Shown: positions 35,287 to 46,218, counted from the stretch's first letter. The stretch: 64,000 nucleotides of DNA from Paenibacillus sp. ACRRY (GCF_022346995.1 NZ_JAKRNM010000016.1:1-64000), one strand, 5' to 3'. Notes: generated by a model not told the origin, from the sequence alone. Numbers and translations are program-made.

Positions 35287-36540
35287 ATGTTTAAATTTAA
35301 CGATGAGAAAGGGCAACTGAAATGCTCTTTTTGCGGTAAATCTCAAGAACAGGTGCGCAAGCTGGTCGCTGGACCAGGCGTGTACATTTGTGACGAATGT
35401 ATCGAACTTTGCACCGAAATCGTTGAGGAAGAGCTCGGTCATGACGAAGAACTGGACCTCAAAGATATACCGAAACCAAAAGAAATCCGCGATATTCTGG
35501 ATCAATACGTAATTGGACAGGATCAAGCGAAGAAGTCTCTGTCTGTAGCGGTTTACAATCACTACAAACGTATTAATACTCAAAGCAAGATTGAGGACGT
35601 TGAATTGCAAAAGAGTAACATTTTGCTTCTCGGACCTACAGGTTCCGGTAAAACGTTGCTTGCGCAAACCATGGCTAAAATCCTCAATGTTCCTTTTGCT
35701 ATTGCTGACGCGACTTCATTGACTGAAGCCGGTTATGTGGGTGAAGACGTAGAGAACATTCTGCTCAAGCTCATTCAAGCTGCTGACTATGATGTGGAAA
35801 AAGCAGAGCGCGGTATCATTTATATCGATGAAATTGATAAAGTAGCCCGCAAATCCGAGAATCCGTCCATTACACGTGACGTATCGGGTGAAGGGGTACA
35901 ACAAGCTTTGCTGAAAATCCTGGAAGGCACGGTTGCTTCTGTACCGCCACAAGGTGGCCGTAAGCATCCTCATCAGGAATTTATCCAAATTGATACAACA
36001 AATATCCTGTTCATTTGTGGTGGTGCCTTTGATGGTCTCGAGCAAATGATCAAACGCCGGATCGGTAAAAAAGTCATTGGCTTCAATACCGTTGCGGAAC
36101 AAAAAGACCTTAAACCGGGTGAGTACCTGGGTATGGTCCTTCCGGAAGACTTGCTGAAATTCGGTCTGATTCCGGAATTTGTAGGCCGTCTCCCAGTAAT
36201 CTCCACTTTGGAGCCACTGGATGAAGATACACTGGTACGGATTCTTTCCGAACCGAAAAACGCGCTGACCAAGCAATATCAAAAATTGCTTGAACTGGAC
36301 AATGTGAATCTGGTGTTTGAACCAGGTGCATTGCTTGCGATTGCGAAAGAAGCAATCAAACGTAACACAGGTGCGCGGGGATTGCGTGCCATCATTGAGG
36401 GGATCATGCTTGAAATCATGTATGAAGTACCTTCACGTGAAGATGTTACGAACTGTGTGATTACCGAAGAAGTCGTTGAGAAAAGAGTCGTGCCTGAACT
36501 TGGCCAATCGAAGGACGATAAGCAGGAAGAAAGTGCCTAA
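35287..36540 (+). CDS. clpX: ClpX, ATPase subunit of ClpXP
   Basis: The 417-residue unfoldase begins with a four-cysteine zinc-binding domain ([10 protein letters not shown] and CDECIELC). The AAA+ core has Walker A GPTGSGKT, Walker [10 protein letters not shown], the GYVG pore loop ([10 protein letters not shown]), an IGF-type ClpP-binding loop (KKVIGFN) and an arginine-finger region [11 protein letters not shown]. It delivers substrates to ClpP, which is encoded just upstream. Full length. Confidence 0.97.
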   Translation: MFKFNDEKGQLKCSFCGKSQEQVRKLVAGPGVYICDECIELCTEIVEEELGHDEELDLKDIPKPKEIRDILDQYVIGQDQAKKSLSVAVYNHYKRINTQSKIEDVELQKSNILLLGPTGSGKTLLAQTMAKILNVPFAIADATSLTEAGYVGEDVENILLKLIQAADYDVEKAERGIIYIDEIDKVARKSENPSITRDVSGEGVQQALLKILEGTVASVPPQGGRKHPHQEFIQIDTTNILFICGGAFDGLEQMIKRRIGKKVIGFNTVAEQKDLKPGEYLGMVLPEDLLKFGLIPEFVGRLPVISTLEPLDEDTLVRILSEPKNALTKQYQKLLELDNVNLVFEPGALLAIAKEAIKRNTGARGLRAIIEGIMLEIMYEVPSREDVTNCVITEEVVEKRVVPELGQSKDDKQEESA

Positions 36541-36587
36541 CTGAAGGCGGAATTCCTGCTCAGCTCTGAAATATAGACTTGTCAGTT

Positions 36588-36632
36588 CTCCACTTTGGCA
36601 GAAGGCGAATTCATGTCTCTGTCAGGGTGGAG
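36588..36632 (+). promoter_or_regulatory. Imperfect hairpin in the clpX-ispG gap
   Basis: CTCCAC (36588-36593) and GGCAGA (36597-36602) pair with TCTGTC (36618-36623) and GTGGAG (36627-36632) around a 3x3 internal loop. No T tract follows, so it is not a standard terminator; it lies 30 bases before the ispG start. Confidence 0.35.
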
Positions 36633-36661
36633 CTTTGACGTTGTGGGGAGAGAAATCACTC

Positions 36662-37759
36662 ATGTATTTAAGACAAGATACACGTCCCGTAAAAGTAGGG
36701 AATATAACGATTGGTGGCAGTAACGAAGTCATTATTCAAAGTATGTGTACTACAAAAACGGCAGACGTTGAGGCTACCGTTGCAGAAATTCTGCGACTGG
36801 AAGAAGCAGGATGCCAAATAGTACGTGTAACCGTAAATAATGAGGAAGCTGCTGCAGCCATTAAGGAAATCAAGAAACGCATCAACATTCCGCTTGTGGC
36901 AGATATTCACTTTAACTATAAATTGGCTCTTCTTGCGATAGAGAACGGCATCGATAAAGTCCGGATCAATCCAGGCAACATCGGTAAACGTGCTAAAGTG
37001 GAAGAAGTCGTGAAAGCATGTAAGGAACGTGGTATACCCATTCGGATCGGGGTTAACGCGGGTTCACTGGAAAATCATTTGCTTGAGAAGTACGGATATC
37101 CAACAGCTGATGCTATGGTAGAAAGTGCATTGTATCACATTGGTATTCTGGAAGAACTCGATTTCCATGATATTATCGTTTCACTGAAAGCATCGGACGT
37201 ACCGATGGCGATTGAAGCGTATTCCAAGGCGGCTCAGATCATTAAATATCCGTTGCACTTGGGAATTACGGAAGCGGGTACTCTGTTCTCGGGTACAATT
37301 AAGAGCTCGGCAGGTATGGGTGCTCTGCTCTCCATGGGTATTGGTTCAACAATGCGGATCTCGCTCAGCGCAGACCCGGTAGAAGAAATCAAGGTTGCAC
37401 GCGATTTGCTCAAAACCTTTGGGCTCATTTCGAATGCCGCCACGTTGATTTCCTGCCCAACTTGCGGTCGTCTGGACATTGATCTCTTCTCTATTGCCAA
37501 CGAGGTGGAAGAGTATATCTCCAAACTCAAGGTGCCAATTAAGGTGTCTGTACTGGGATGTGCGGTGAATGGTCCAGGTGAGGCGAAAGAAGCGGATATC
37601 GGGATTGCCGGTGCCCGTGGAGAAGGTCTCTTGTTCCGTCACGGTAAGATGATCCGTAAAGTGCCTGAAGAAATCATGGTAGAGGAATTAAAAAAGGAAA
37701 TCGATAAAATCGTCGAAACCTATGAAACAACAGGAGTAATTCCTGGTCGCTCGCACTGA
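36662..37759 (+). CDS. ispG: 4-hydroxy-3-methylbut-2-enyl diphosphate synthase (flavodoxin)
   Basis: The 365-residue iron-sulfur enzyme catalyses the second-last step of the MEP isoprenoid pathway. Motifs include [41 protein letters not shown] and VRINPGNIG. The 4Fe-4S cysteines are in SCPTCGR and [11 protein letters not shown], with the cluster-binding Glu nearby. ATG 36662 follows GGGGAGAG; an in-frame TTG at 36635 is unlikely. It is transcribed between clpX and lonB, where B. subtilis has no such gene. Confidence 0.96.
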   Translation: MYLRQDTRPVKVGNITIGGSNEVIIQSMCTTKTADVEATVAEILRLEEAGCQIVRVTVNNEEAAAAIKEIKKRINIPLVADIHFNYKLALLAIENGIDKVRINPGNIGKRAKVEEVVKACKERGIPIRIGVNAGSLENHLLEKYGYPTADAMVESALYHIGILEELDFHDIIVSLKASDVPMAIEAYSKAAQIIKYPLHLGITEAGTLFSGTIKSSAGMGALLSMGIGSTMRISLSADPVEEIKVARDLLKTFGLISNAATLISCPTCGRLDIDLFSIANEVEEYISKLKVPIKVSVLGCAVNGPGEAKEADIGIAGARGEGLLFRHGKMIRKVPEEIMVEELKKEIDKIVETYETTGVIPGRSH

Positions 37760-37781
37760 TTGATTCATATATGCTTAGCAG

Positions 37782-37810
37782 AGAGCCCGTCAGCAATGGC
37801 GGGCTCTTGG
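37782..37810 (+). terminator. Terminator-like hairpin after ispG
   Basis: AGAGCCCG (37782-37789) pairs with CGGGCTCT (37800-37807). The T tract is poor (TGGTGTCTT). Confidence 0.5.
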
Positions 37811-37927
37811 TGTCTTAACATCCATAAATTCTGACTGGACCGTTTACCTGTTGGTGAAACGGCTATACTACCATGTATTAGTATGATTCCGTAGGGAACA
37901 GTCAGAAGAACAGGAGGATGTTGAGAT

Positions 37928-39685
37928 ATGGGTGATTTAGGCATGGTCTTCATGTTGATACAGTTATTTTTTGGTGTGGTGATTGGTTTGTATTTCTGGA
38001 ATTTGCTTCGGGGCCAGAAAACCAATCGCAGTGCCGTTGAGCGTGAGTCTCGCAAAGAGCTGGAGAAACTGCGTAAATTGCGTTCCATTTCACTTACGAA
38101 ACCACTCGCAGAGAAGACGCGACCAGCTACCATCAATGATATCGTAGGGCAAAAAGACGGCTTGCGTGCTCTCAAGGCTGCCTTATGCAGTGCGAATCCG
38201 CAGCATGTAATCATTTATGGGCCTCCGGGGGTTGGGAAGACAGCAGCTGCTAGGGTGGTCTTGGAGGAAGCCAAAAAAAATCCATCATCACCGTTCAAAC
38301 CGGATGCCAAGTTTACGGAGCTGGATGCGACAACCGCCCGTTTTGACGAACGTGGGATTGCCGATCCCTTAATTGGTTCGGTACATGATCCGATATATCA
38401 GGGAGCAGGTGCCATGGGAGTTGCGGGTATTCCTCAACCGAAACCGGGAGCTGTGACCAAAGCTCATGGGGGCATGTTGTTTATCGATGAGATCGGTGAA
38501 TTGCATTCCATTCAAATGAATAAATTACTCAAAGTGCTGGAAGATCGCAAGGTCTTTTTGGAAAGTGCGTACTATAACTCGGAAGACACGCATACTCCTG
38601 CTTATATCCACGATATTTTTCAAAATGGCCTGCCGGCCGATTTCCGTCTTGTCGGAGCGACGACACGTTCGCCTCATGAACTGCCTCCAGCGCTTCGTTC
38701 GCGCTGCATGGAAGTATACTTCCGACCATTGTTGCCGGAAGAGATCGGGAAGATTGCTGAGGACGCTGTGCAGAAAATCGGCTTCAGTCCTTGTCCGGAT
38801 GCCGTTGAAGTGGTCAAGCGATATGCTACGAATGGACGCGAGGCGGTGAATATTATTCAACTCGCTGCCGGACTGGCACTCACTGAAAAAAGGGAGACCC
38901 TTCAGGCCTCGGATGTCGAGTGGGTAGCAGGCAGCAGCCAAATCCAGCCGCGACCGGATCGCAAGGTGCCTCAGCAGCCACAGGTCGGTTTTGTTAATGG
39001 CTTGGCCGTATATGGTCCGAATATGGGCACCATACTTGAGATTGAAGTGTCTGCCGTGCCTGTACTCAAAGATCAGGGCCGGATCAATATTACGGGCGTT
39101 GTGGATGAGGAAGAGATTGGAGGCGGTTCGCGTACACTCCGGAGAAAAAGCATGGCTAAAGGTTCGGTTGAAAATGTGATAACCGTGTTAAAAGCCATGG
39201 GTTTACGTCCGAATGACTATGACTTGCATATCAACTTCCCGGGAGGAACACCAATTGATGGTCCATCAGCTGGCATTGCGATGGCTACGGCAATTGCCTC
39301 TGCTATTCAGGGACGTCCTGTTGATCATGAGACAGCGATGACTGGGGAGATCAGCATTCATGGCCGCGTGAAACCGATTGGCGGCGTGCTCGCCAAAGTA
39401 GAGGCTGCTTTTCAGGCGGGAGCCAAGACCGTTATTATTCCCGCCGAAAACTGGCAGTCCATTTTTGAGAATCTGGATGGATTACGCGTCATTCCGGTAG
39501 ATACGGTTCAGGATGTTTTTCGTGAGGTATTTGCCTGGGTGCCTGATTCTCAGCAGGCGGAGCAATTGAAGCACGCAGATGAGCCAGCAGCACCCGCTGC
39601 AGAGATTTTCCCTCCAGCATCTGCTTCATTTTTACGTGCTGACCTGACCCGTCCGGGACAGGTTACTGATTCGGGAAGCTGCTAA
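37928..39685 (+). CDS. lonB: Lon-like protease LonB
   Basis: The 585-residue membrane-anchored Lon-like protease has one N-terminal membrane segment (VFMLIQLFFGVVIGLYFW), AAA+ motifs (Walker A GPPGVGKT, Walker B GGMLFIDEIGEL) and a C-terminal Ser/Lys dyad (Ser in DGPSAGIAMATA, Lys in IGGVLAKVEAA). In B. subtilis, LonB is made in the forespore under sigma-F. It lies directly upstream of lonA, as there. A TTTAC/TATACT element upstream could be a vegetative promoter, and no clear sigma-F site was found. Confidence 0.95.
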   Translation: MGDLGMVFMLIQLFFGVVIGLYFWNLLRGQKTNRSAVERESRKELEKLRKLRSISLTKPLAEKTRPATINDIVGQKDGLRALKAALCSANPQHVIIYGPPGVGKTAAARVVLEEAKKNPSSPFKPDAKFTELDATTARFDERGIADPLIGSVHDPIYQGAGAMGVAGIPQPKPGAVTKAHGGMLFIDEIGELHSIQMNKLLKVLEDRKVFLESAYYNSEDTHTPAYIHDIFQNGLPADFRLVGATTRSPHELPPALRSRCMEVYFRPLLPEEIGKIAEDAVQKIGFSPCPDAVEVVKRYATNGREAVNIIQLAAGLALTEKRETLQASDVEWVAGSSQIQPRPDRKVPQQPQVGFVNGLAVYGPNMGTILEIEVSAVPVLKDQGRINITGVVDEEEIGGGSRTLRRKSMAKGSVENVITVLKAMGLRPNDYDLHINFPGGTPIDGPSAGIAMATAIASAIQGRPVDHETAMTGEISIHGRVKPIGGVLAKVEAAFQAGAKTVIIPAENWQSIFENLDGLRVIPVDTVQDVFREVFAWVPDSQQAEQLKHADEPAAPAAEIFPPASASFLRADLTRPGQVTDSGSC

Positions 39686-39772
39686 GCGCTTCCCTTCAAT
39701 TGGTTTTTTATGTGAACATTTGATAGAATAATGAATGACTACAACCTGAGAGCCATTGGAGGTGCGAAAGCG

Positions 39773-42112
39773 ATGGGACCGAGCAAAACGAAAGGTCGTC
39801 GTTTTCCTTTACTGCCTTTAAGAGGACTTCTCGTCTACCCGAGTATGGTACTGCATCTCGATGTGGGCCGGGAGAAATCGGTCAAGGCTTTAGAAAAAGC
39901 GATGGTAGAAGAACATTTGATTCTCCTATGTTCCCAAGCCGAGGTAAACATTGAAGAACCAACACAAGAAGACATTTTCAGAATCGGAACCGTAGCCAAG
40001 GTCAGACAAATGCTGAAGCTTCCAAACGGAACGATTCGTGTTCTCGTGGAGGGCTTGGAACGGGCTGAAATCATTGAATATACGGACAACGAGGAATATT
40101 ACGAAGTGCTGGCACAGGAACTGCCTGAAGAAGAGAACAGCCATCCGGAGACGGATGCCCTGATGCGTACGGTTCTGAACCAGTTCGAAAATTATATTAA
40201 TCTGTCCAAAAAGGTAACACCCGAGACACTTGCGGCTGTGTCCGATATTGAAGAACCGGGCCGACTGGCTGATGTGATCACGAGTCACCTGTCCCTGAAA
40301 ATCAAGGATAAACAGGAGATCCTGGAGACCATAGATGTTCGCGAACGTCTGGAGAAGCTTCTCGACATTCTCAATAATGAGCGGGAAGTGCTGGAGCTTG
40401 AACGCAAAATCAGCCAGCGTGTGAAGAAGCAGATGGAGAAAACCCAGAAGGAATATTATTTGCGCGAGCAAATGAAGGCGATTCAAAAAGAACTGGGTGA
40501 AAAAGAAGGCCGTGCGGGTGAGGTTGAGGAACTCCGTAACCAGATGGAGACGCTTGGTCTGCCGGACAAGGTCAAGGAGAAGGTCGAGAAAGAGATCGAC
40601 CGACTGGAAAAAATGCCTGCCAGCTCCGCTGAGGGCGGGGTCATTCGCAACTATGTGGATTGGCTGCTGGCTCTCCCTTGGAGCGAGATGACAGAGGATG
40701 ATCTGGATATTCAAAAAGCTGAAGATGTGCTGAATGCCGATCATTACGGTCTGGAAAAACCAAAAGAGCGTGTGCTTGAATATTTGGCAGTTCAGAAGCT
40801 TGTCAAAAAGCTTAAAGGGCCAATTCTCTGTCTGGTTGGTCCTCCCGGGGTGGGGAAAACGTCACTTGCCCGTTCGATCGCAAGATCACTGGGCCGGGAA
40901 TTTGTGAGAATCTCCCTCGGTGGTGTACGGGATGAAGCGGAAATTCGTGGCCACCGTCGTACGTATGTAGGTGCCATGCCTGGGCGTATCATTCAGGGAA
41001 TGAAAACGGCAGGTTCACTTAATCCCGTATTCCTGCTGGACGAGATCGATAAAATGGCATCTGACTTCCGCGGGGATCCTTCTGCAGCGCTGCTTGAGGT
41101 ACTTGATCCTGAGCAGAATAGTACGTTTAGCGATCACTTTGTTGAACTGCCTTTTGACTTATCCAACGTCATGTTCGTTACGACCGCCAATACGGTGCAT
41201 AATATTCCTCGTCCGCTGCTCGATCGGATGGAGATGCTCAATATTCCTGGGTATACGGAGATCGAGAAACTGCAGATTGCCAAAAACTATCTACTGCCGA
41301 AGCAGAAGCGTGATCATGGTCTGGAAGATGAACAGCTGGAGATTGGCGATGACAGCCTGCTCCGTGTTATTCGTGAATATACCCGCGAGTCTGGCGTGCG
41401 GAATCTGGAACAGCAGATGGCTTCACTGTGCCGGAAAGCGGCTAAAAATATCGTATCTGGTGCGGAAGGTCAGATCAATATCACACCGGATGAAATCAAG
41501 GACTATCTTGGACCTGGTAAGTTCCGTTACGGCATGGCCGAGCTGGAAGACCAGATTGGTACCGTAACCGGGCTTGCATGGACCGAAGTAGGTGGAGATA
41601 CGCTTGTTATTGAAGTCACGGTTGTGCCTGGAACAGGAAAACTAACGTTGACTGGTAAACTGGGTGATGTCATGAAGGAATCCGCTCAGGCGGCATTCAG
41701 TTATACGCGCTCCAAAGCTGCCCAGTTAGGTATTCCGGCTGACTTCCATGAGAAGAATGATATTCACATCCATGTACCTGAGGGAGCCATTCCTAAGGAT
41801 GGACCTTCTGCAGGAATTACGATGGCCACAGCTTTGATTTCTGCGTTGACAAACAAACATGTGTCGAAAGACATTGCGATGACTGGCGAGATTACGCTGC
41901 GTGGTCGCGTGCTGCCTATCGGCGGCTTGAAGGAAAAATCACTGGCAGCACATCGCGCCGGTTACAAAAAAATATTATTGCCCAAGGATAACGAACGGGA
42001 CCTGCGTGACATTCCGGACAGCATCAAGGAAGATGTGGAATTTGTCCCAGTAGCCCATATGGATCAGGTGCTGCAGCATGCACTCGTGGAGCAGACAGGA
42101 ATTCACCTGTAG
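39773..42112 (+). CDS. lon: ATP-dependent protease LonA
   Basis: The 779-residue protein has the N-terminal substrate domain ([21 protein letters not shown]), a coiled-coil middle ([20 protein letters not shown]), Walker [10 protein letters not shown], Walker [11 protein letters not shown] and the protease dyad Ser ([13 protein letters not shown]) and Lys ([14 protein letters not shown]). ATG 39773 is preferred because GGAGGTG precedes it and the family N-terminus starts there; an upstream ATG at 39731 in frame would add 14 residues. It degrades damaged and regulatory proteins. It is followed by a strong terminator. Confidence 0.97.
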   Translation: MGPSKTKGRRFPLLPLRGLLVYPSMVLHLDVGREKSVKALEKAMVEEHLILLCSQAEVNIEEPTQEDIFRIGTVAKVRQMLKLPNGTIRVLVEGLERAEIIEYTDNEEYYEVLAQELPEEENSHPETDALMRTVLNQFENYINLSKKVTPETLAAVSDIEEPGRLADVITSHLSLKIKDKQEILETIDVRERLEKLLDILNNEREVLELERKISQRVKKQMEKTQKEYYLREQMKAIQKELGEKEGRAGEVEELRNQMETLGLPDKVKEKVEKEIDRLEKMPASSAEGGVIRNYVDWLLALPWSEMTEDDLDIQKAEDVLNADHYGLEKPKERVLEYLAVQKLVKKLKGPILCLVGPPGVGKTSLARSIARSLGREFVRISLGGVRDEAEIRGHRRTYVGAMPGRIIQGMKTAGSLNPVFLLDEIDKMASDFRGDPSAALLEVLDPEQNSTFSDHFVELPFDLSNVMFVTTANTVHNIPRPLLDRMEMLNIPGYTEIEKLQIAKNYLLPKQKRDHGLEDEQLEIGDDSLLRVIREYTRESGVRNLEQQMASLCRKAAKNIVSGAEGQINITPDEIKDYLGPGKFRYGMAELEDQIGTVTGLAWTEVGGDTLVIEVTVVPGTGKLTLTGKLGDVMKESAQAAFSYTRSKAAQLGIPADFHEKNDIHIHVPEGAIPKDGPSAGITMATALISALTNKHVSKDIAMTGEITLRGRVLPIGGLKEKSLAAHRAGYKKILLPKDNERDLRDIPDSIKEDVEFVPVAHMDQVLQHALVEQTGIHL

Positions 42113-42144
42113 ATCCGGTTAACCAAGGGAGCGTATGAAGAATG

Positions 42145-42188
42145 AACCGTTCTGCGGAAGCTTCGGCGTCCGCTGGAACGGTTTTTTT
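42145..42188 (+). terminator. Rho-independent terminator after lonA
   Basis: AACCGTTC (42145-42152) pairs with GAACGGTT (42176-42183), with an inner TGCGGA/TCCGC stem, followed by a run of T. Confidence 0.85.
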
Positions 42189-42270
42189 GGTATGATAGAA
42201 CAATGATCCAAGGCATAATACCTTCATTAGCTTCTAATGCAAGAACATGAGATCCAGAGAGGACAGATAT

Positions 42271-42915
42271 ATGATGAAAGTAAACCAATCCGAATTTATT
42301 ATCAGTGCCGTTAGGCCTGAACAATATCCCGATGATGGCCTGCCGGAGATTGCATTGGCTGGACGTTCAAACGTGGGCAAATCATCTCTGATTAATCGTT
42401 TGATTAGCCGCAAGAATCTGGCACGCACAAGTTCAACACCGGGTAAAACTCAGCAACTGAACTATTATAAAATTAACCAGGATCTATACTTCGTCGATTT
42501 TCCGGGTTATGGTTACGCTAAAGTCTCCAAGGAGCAGCGCTTTGCCTGGGGTAAAATGATGGAGAAGTACCTGCTCGGACGCAAGGAATTGAAACTTGTC
42601 ATGCAAATGGTGGATATGAGACATGAACCCTCCAAGGATGACAAGATGATGAATGAATGGCTTCGCCATCACGGATTGCCATTGGTAGTCGTAGCAACCA
42701 AAATGGACAAGATTCCAAAAACACGCAGAGCCAAACATATCAAAGTCATCAAGCAAGCGCTCGATCTTCGTCCAGGAGATCTGTTTGTACCGTTTTCATC
42801 CGAATTAGGATTGGGTAAAGATGAATTATGGGAGATCATCACACGCCATGCAGGTATTGGACAATATGCTTCCGATGAAACTGAACTCGAAGAGATCAGC
42901 GAAGTGAATGAATGA
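42271..42915 (+). CDS. ysxC: Ribosome biogenesis GTP-binding protein YsxC/EngB
   Basis: The 214-residue GTPase is required for assembly of the 50S ribosomal subunit. Visible motifs are G1 [10 protein letters not shown]2/switch [10 protein letters not shown]3 [10 protein letters not shown]4 TKMDK and G5 SSELGLG. Tandem ATG codons at 42271 and 42274 follow AGAGAGGACAG; an upstream ATG at 42247 is too close to the ribosome site. The lonA-ysxC-hemA order is as in B. subtilis, although here two genes separate ysxC from hemA. Confidence 0.95.
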   Translation: MMKVNQSEFIISAVRPEQYPDDGLPEIALAGRSNVGKSSLINRLISRKNLARTSSTPGKTQQLNYYKINQDLYFVDFPGYGYAKVSKEQRFAWGKMMEKYLLGRKELKLVMQMVDMRHEPSKDDKMMNEWLRHHGLPLVVVATKMDKIPKTRRAKHIKVIKQALDLRPGDLFVPFSSELGLGKDELWEIITRHAGIGQYASDETELEEISEVNE

Positions 42916-43183
42916 GCAAGAAATTGTGCCAAGTTAATGCAGAAAAGTGAGTAACCTGGCTGAATAATGAATGAATGATCGATTATATGCGTATTTTCAT
43001 GGGATTTCATGTGAATTTATCGTTTTGTTCTGGAGCATATTGTTTTTGCGGTGGTGTATAATGAATATAGGTGCGTTCATGCCACAGGAACAAAAATACC
43101 GGCTTTGCCGGCCTGAAGAATTTTGAGATAACTGCCCATGAGCAGGAAGGCAAAAGAATCGGGAAAGAATTGAGGAGATTTGT

Positions 43184-43771
43184 ATGGCTCAGCGGTTAGC
43201 CACAGAGTATGTTAAAGCCACTTTTAAATTGTCAGAACCCCAGATGCATCAGTTTTTGCGCATGTCAGACGATGGCCGGATTCATCACCGGGTTAAGGTG
43301 CTTGATAACGGTTGTCAGGAAATTGTGCTTGCAGATGTCAGTGGAGAGGAAGTTCATTTTCCTTTTGACCGTCAGGAAGGGTTTTACATCTGTGAGTTGT
43401 CTTGCCGTCTGGTAAACCATCATCTGACCAACGTTGTCCGAAAACTCTTTATGACCTTTAAGGGAGATGGTGTTGTTCATCGGATTTATGAAGAATTCAC
43501 CATGACGTATGTTTATGCTCAAGGCTCTGTTCGTAAAATTGTAGAACAAAACGGGGAAAATACCCGCCTGATTTATGAATACAAAAACACATTGCTTGAA
43601 TTACAGCGTCAGTTCCAGGCTCGGGATATTGAGCGTGAAATTAACCGTTTATATGCAGAGGTGGACACACTTTTAGATACTAGGATTCATACATCAGTTC
43701 CTGAAGAGCTTCGTCAGATTGATGCAAGACTTGCTCAACATCAAAAACGGCTCTTTGAACTTGAGGCTTAA
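43184..43771 (+). CDS. Unknown protein with C-terminal coiled coil
   Basis: This 195-residue cytoplasmic protein starts MAQRLATEYVKATFKLSE and has a beta-rich region (residues ~25-115, including YEEFTMTYVYAQG). A charged helix in residues ~135-195 follows (LLELQRQFQARDIEREINRL), probably a coiled coil. I know no function; similar Paenibacillus proteins may be mislabelled as a peptide-synthetase module. It is preceded by a hairpin-rich 270-base gap (small CCGGC/GCCGG stem near 43101) and is followed by a terminator, so it is probably monocistronic. Confidence 0.7.
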   Translation: MAQRLATEYVKATFKLSEPQMHQFLRMSDDGRIHHRVKVLDNGCQEIVLADVSGEEVHFPFDRQEGFYICELSCRLVNHHLTNVVRKLFMTFKGDGVVHRIYEEFTMTYVYAQGSVRKIVEQNGENTRLIYEYKNTLLELQRQFQARDIEREINRLYAEVDTLLDTRIHTSVPEELRQIDARLAQHQKRLFELEA

Positions 43772-43814
43772 CGAACCTTAAGACGCCCGTTATACGACTA
43801 TAAATGCTTTATCC

Positions 43815-43874
43815 ATCCCCTTATTGATTCTGATCGCAGGCACTTGCCGGTTCAGCATCCGAAGGGGATTTTTT
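43815..43874 (+). terminator. Rho-independent terminator
   Basis: ATCCCCTT (43815-43822) pairs with AAGGGGAT (43862-43869), followed by TTTTTT. The loop of 39 bases is long. Confidence 0.6.
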
Positions 43875-44107
43875 GTGAAAAATGCGTTCATTTAGGCTGG
43901 CAATTATTTAATTTTTTAACTGTAAAAAAAGGGTTGCATTCCTTTAAAATAGATGTTATTTTTATTCTCGTTGAAAAGAATATAGGAACCAGGATTCACT
44001 CAGGACATTATATGTTACGAGAGGTTTTTCCCTCGGGAAGTGAATGACGTAGGTCCTAGCGGATGAAATTTTCAAACATTTTATTCCTAGGAAGGGGGAA
44101 CCGAAGG

Positions 44108-44506
44108 ATGGAATATTCAACTTTCGGAAGACACGTTGCTGTTGATGTTTGGGGTGTCGACTTTGAGCTACTGAACAGTGCAGAGTATCTGGAAGCCCAA
44201 CTGGTTGAAGCTGCAGAGGCATGTGGTGCGACAGTAATGTCAGTGCAATCCAAGCAGTTTGAGCCACAGGGAGCGACAGTACTTGTGCTCTTGTCAGAGA
44301 GCCATCTCTCCATTCATACGTATCCTGAGAGAGGGTTTGCGGCGATCGACTGCTACACTTGTGGTGAAACGGTAGACCCACAGCTGGCCATTGACTACCT
44401 GGTATCCGTTTTGAAACCGGAGAAAACGTACGCTAAGAAATTGGTGCGTGGATTGGGCGAACTGCAAGTCGTAACACCGACAATGCAACCCACCGAACTG
44501 GTATAA
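44108..44506 (+). CDS. speD: S-adenosylmethionine decarboxylase proenzyme
   Basis: The 132-residue proenzyme makes decarboxylated SAM for spermidine synthesis. It cleaves itself between Glu64 and Ser65 (LLSESHLSIHTYPE), which turns the Ser into the pyruvoyl cofactor; His70 and Cys85 (AIDCYTCG) are the expected proton donors. The length fits the prokaryotic class 1B short form. ATG 44108 follows GGAAGGGGG; the frame is open upstream, but family similarity begins at MEYSTFGRHV. It has its own leader and a strong terminator. Confidence 0.95.
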   Translation: MEYSTFGRHVAVDVWGVDFELLNSAEYLEAQLVEAAEACGATVMSVQSKQFEPQGATVLVLLSESHLSIHTYPERGFAAIDCYTCGETVDPQLAIDYLVSVLKPEKTYAKKLVRGLGELQVVTPTMQPTELV

Positions 44507-44569
44507 CTGATGTAGATAAACATGAACAATGTTCACATATTGGGACGGAATGTAACCATCCCGAATTAT

Positions 44570-44606
44570 AAATAGTCATGGAATTATTCCATGACTATTT
44601 GTTTTA
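44570..44606 (+). terminator. Rho-independent terminator after speD
   Basis: A long perfect inverted repeat (44570-44584 with 44586-44600; core AGTCATGGAAT/ATTCCATGACT) leads into TTTGTTTT. Only the first few pairs at the loop are probably open. Confidence 0.85.
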
Positions 44607-44742
44607 ATATTCGAAGAAATGGATTTGAACGAATAACGGAGAAGATTGGTGAGACACTACAATAAATGACAATGCATAGGATGATCTACATGGGGATTTC
44701 ATAAACATTTCATAAAAATGGCCCGGTCGCGGTCGCGATGTG

Positions 44743-44751
44743 TGATATAAT
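44743..44751 (+). promoter_or_regulatory. Extended -10 promoter of the hem operon
   Basis: TGATATAAT (44743-44751) is an extended -10 element 79 bases before hemA. The -35 region is poor and overlaps a GGTCGC direct repeat (44725-44736), which could be a regulator site. The regulator is unknown. Confidence 0.5.
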
Positions 44752-44829
44752 TAACCATGTCAAGCATAAATGGATGGAGATATGTAGAAAACACTTTGAT
44801 TGGAAATTTATTAGGCAGGTGAACTTGCA

Positions 44830-46218
44830 ATGCACATCGTTGTAGTTGGTTTGAATTATCGCACGGCGCCTGTAGAGGTTAGGGAACGATTCACATTTGC
44901 AGAAAAGGACTTGTCTGAAGCGCTGCAGCAGCTCAAGCTGACCAAGAGTGTATTGGAAGGTGTAATCGTAGCCACATGTAACCGTACCGAGTTGTATGTT
45001 GTGGTAGACCGTCTTCACATGTGTGGTTATTTTATTCGTACGTTTATGGAACAATGGTTTAATGTTCCGCGGGAAGAATTTACGCAACACTTATATATAT
45101 ATGAAGATGATCAAGCCATTCGCCATTTGTTCCGTGTCATTTGCGGGCTGGATTCAATGGTGATCGGTGAAACACAGATTCTTGGACAGGTGAAGCAGGC
45201 CTTTTTCACTGCCCAGGAAGAGAAATCAACAGGCACCTGGTTTAACATGTTGTTCAAACAGGCGGTAACTTTGGGCAAGAGAGCACATTCGGAGACTTCC
45301 ATTGGAGAAAGTGCAGTCTCGGTCAGTTACGCAGCTGTTGAACTGGGGAAACGTATTTTTGGCATGTTTACGGACAAGAAGGTACTCATTCTTGGAGCGG
45401 GCAAAATGAGCGAGCTGACGGTCAAGCATCTATACGCCAATGGAGCCTCAGAGGTCATTGTAGCGAACAGGACACTTGCAAGAGCTCAGGAGCTGGCTGC
45501 CAAGTTTAGGGGAACCCCTTGCACGATGGAACAGGCTTTGGAGAGACTGAGTGAGGTTGATATTGTCATCAGTTCGACAGGTGCAGATCGATATGTTCTG
45601 GATGCTTCCGTTGTCCGTGAGAGCATGAAGCGCCGTCAATCACGTCCATTATTCCTGATCGATATTGCGGTTCCTCGGGATATTGATCCGGCCATCGGAG
45701 AGTTATCCAACGTATTCCTTTATGATATTGATGATCTGGAAGGGATCGTGGAGAGCAATCTGGAGATGCGCAAGGTGGAAGCTGCCAAAATCGAAAAAAT
45801 GATTGAACTGGAGATGGAAGACTACTATCACTGGCTCAAGACATTGGGCGTTCGTCCGGTGATTCGGGCATTGCAGGAGAAAGGAGCTTCCATTCATGAA
45901 GATACGATGGAGAGTCTCTTTAATAAACTGCCTGAACTGGACGAACATCAGCGTAAGGTTATCCGTCGTTTAACCAAAAGCATCGTGAATCAAATGACGA
46001 CAGATCCAATCAATCGGATCAAGGAAATGGCTGGCGGCAAGCATGGAGATGAAGCACTACGCATGTTCACCCAAATTTTTGCCTTGGAGGATGCAGTGGA
46101 GACGGCCGCAGAGAAAGTAAACCAAAGCGATGCCTCGGCCTTGGGTAAATCGGCCTCCGTTCATCTTAAAGACAACCGGCAAGACGCAGTGCCGGTCTAT
46201 GCTCCGGCTAGTGTATAA
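44830..46218 (+). CDS. hemA: Glutamyl-tRNA reductase
   Basis: The 462-residue enzyme reduces glutamyl-tRNA to glutamate-1-semialdehyde, the first committed step of tetrapyrrole synthesis. Catalytic Cys50 is in VATCNRTELY. The NADPH domain has LILGAGKMSELTVKHL, and the C-terminal dimerisation helices follow (RLTKSIVNQM). It leads the operon hemA-hemX-dehydrogenase-hemC-cobA/hemD, with hemB and hemL further on. The C-terminus has an extra poorly conserved ~45-residue tail. Confidence 0.97.
   Translation: MHIVVVGLNYRTAPVEVRERFTFAEKDLSEALQQLKLTKSVLEGVIVATCNRTELYVVVDRLHMCGYFIRTFMEQWFNVPREEFTQHLYIYEDDQAIRHLFRVICGLDSMVIGETQILGQVKQAFFTAQEEKSTGTWFNMLFKQAVTLGKRAHSETSIGESAVSVSYAAVELGKRIFGMFTDKKVLILGAGKMSELTVKHLYANGASEVIVANRTLARAQELAAKFRGTPCTMEQALERLSEVDIVISSTGADRYVLDASVVRESMKRRQSRPLFLIDIAVPRDIDPAIGELSNVFLYDIDDLEGIVESNLEMRKVEAAKIEKMIELEMEDYYHWLKTLGVRPVIRALQEKGASIHEDTMESLFNKLPELDEHQRKVIRRLTKSIVNQMTTDPINRIKEMAGGKHGDEALRMFTQIFALEDAVETAAEKVNQSDASALGKSASVHLKDNRQDAVPVYAPASV

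Noticed and set aside
39926-40744. 272-residue open frame antisense to lonA
   Set aside because: Shadow of the biased lonA coding strand, with a Phe/Leu-rich composition and no start signal.
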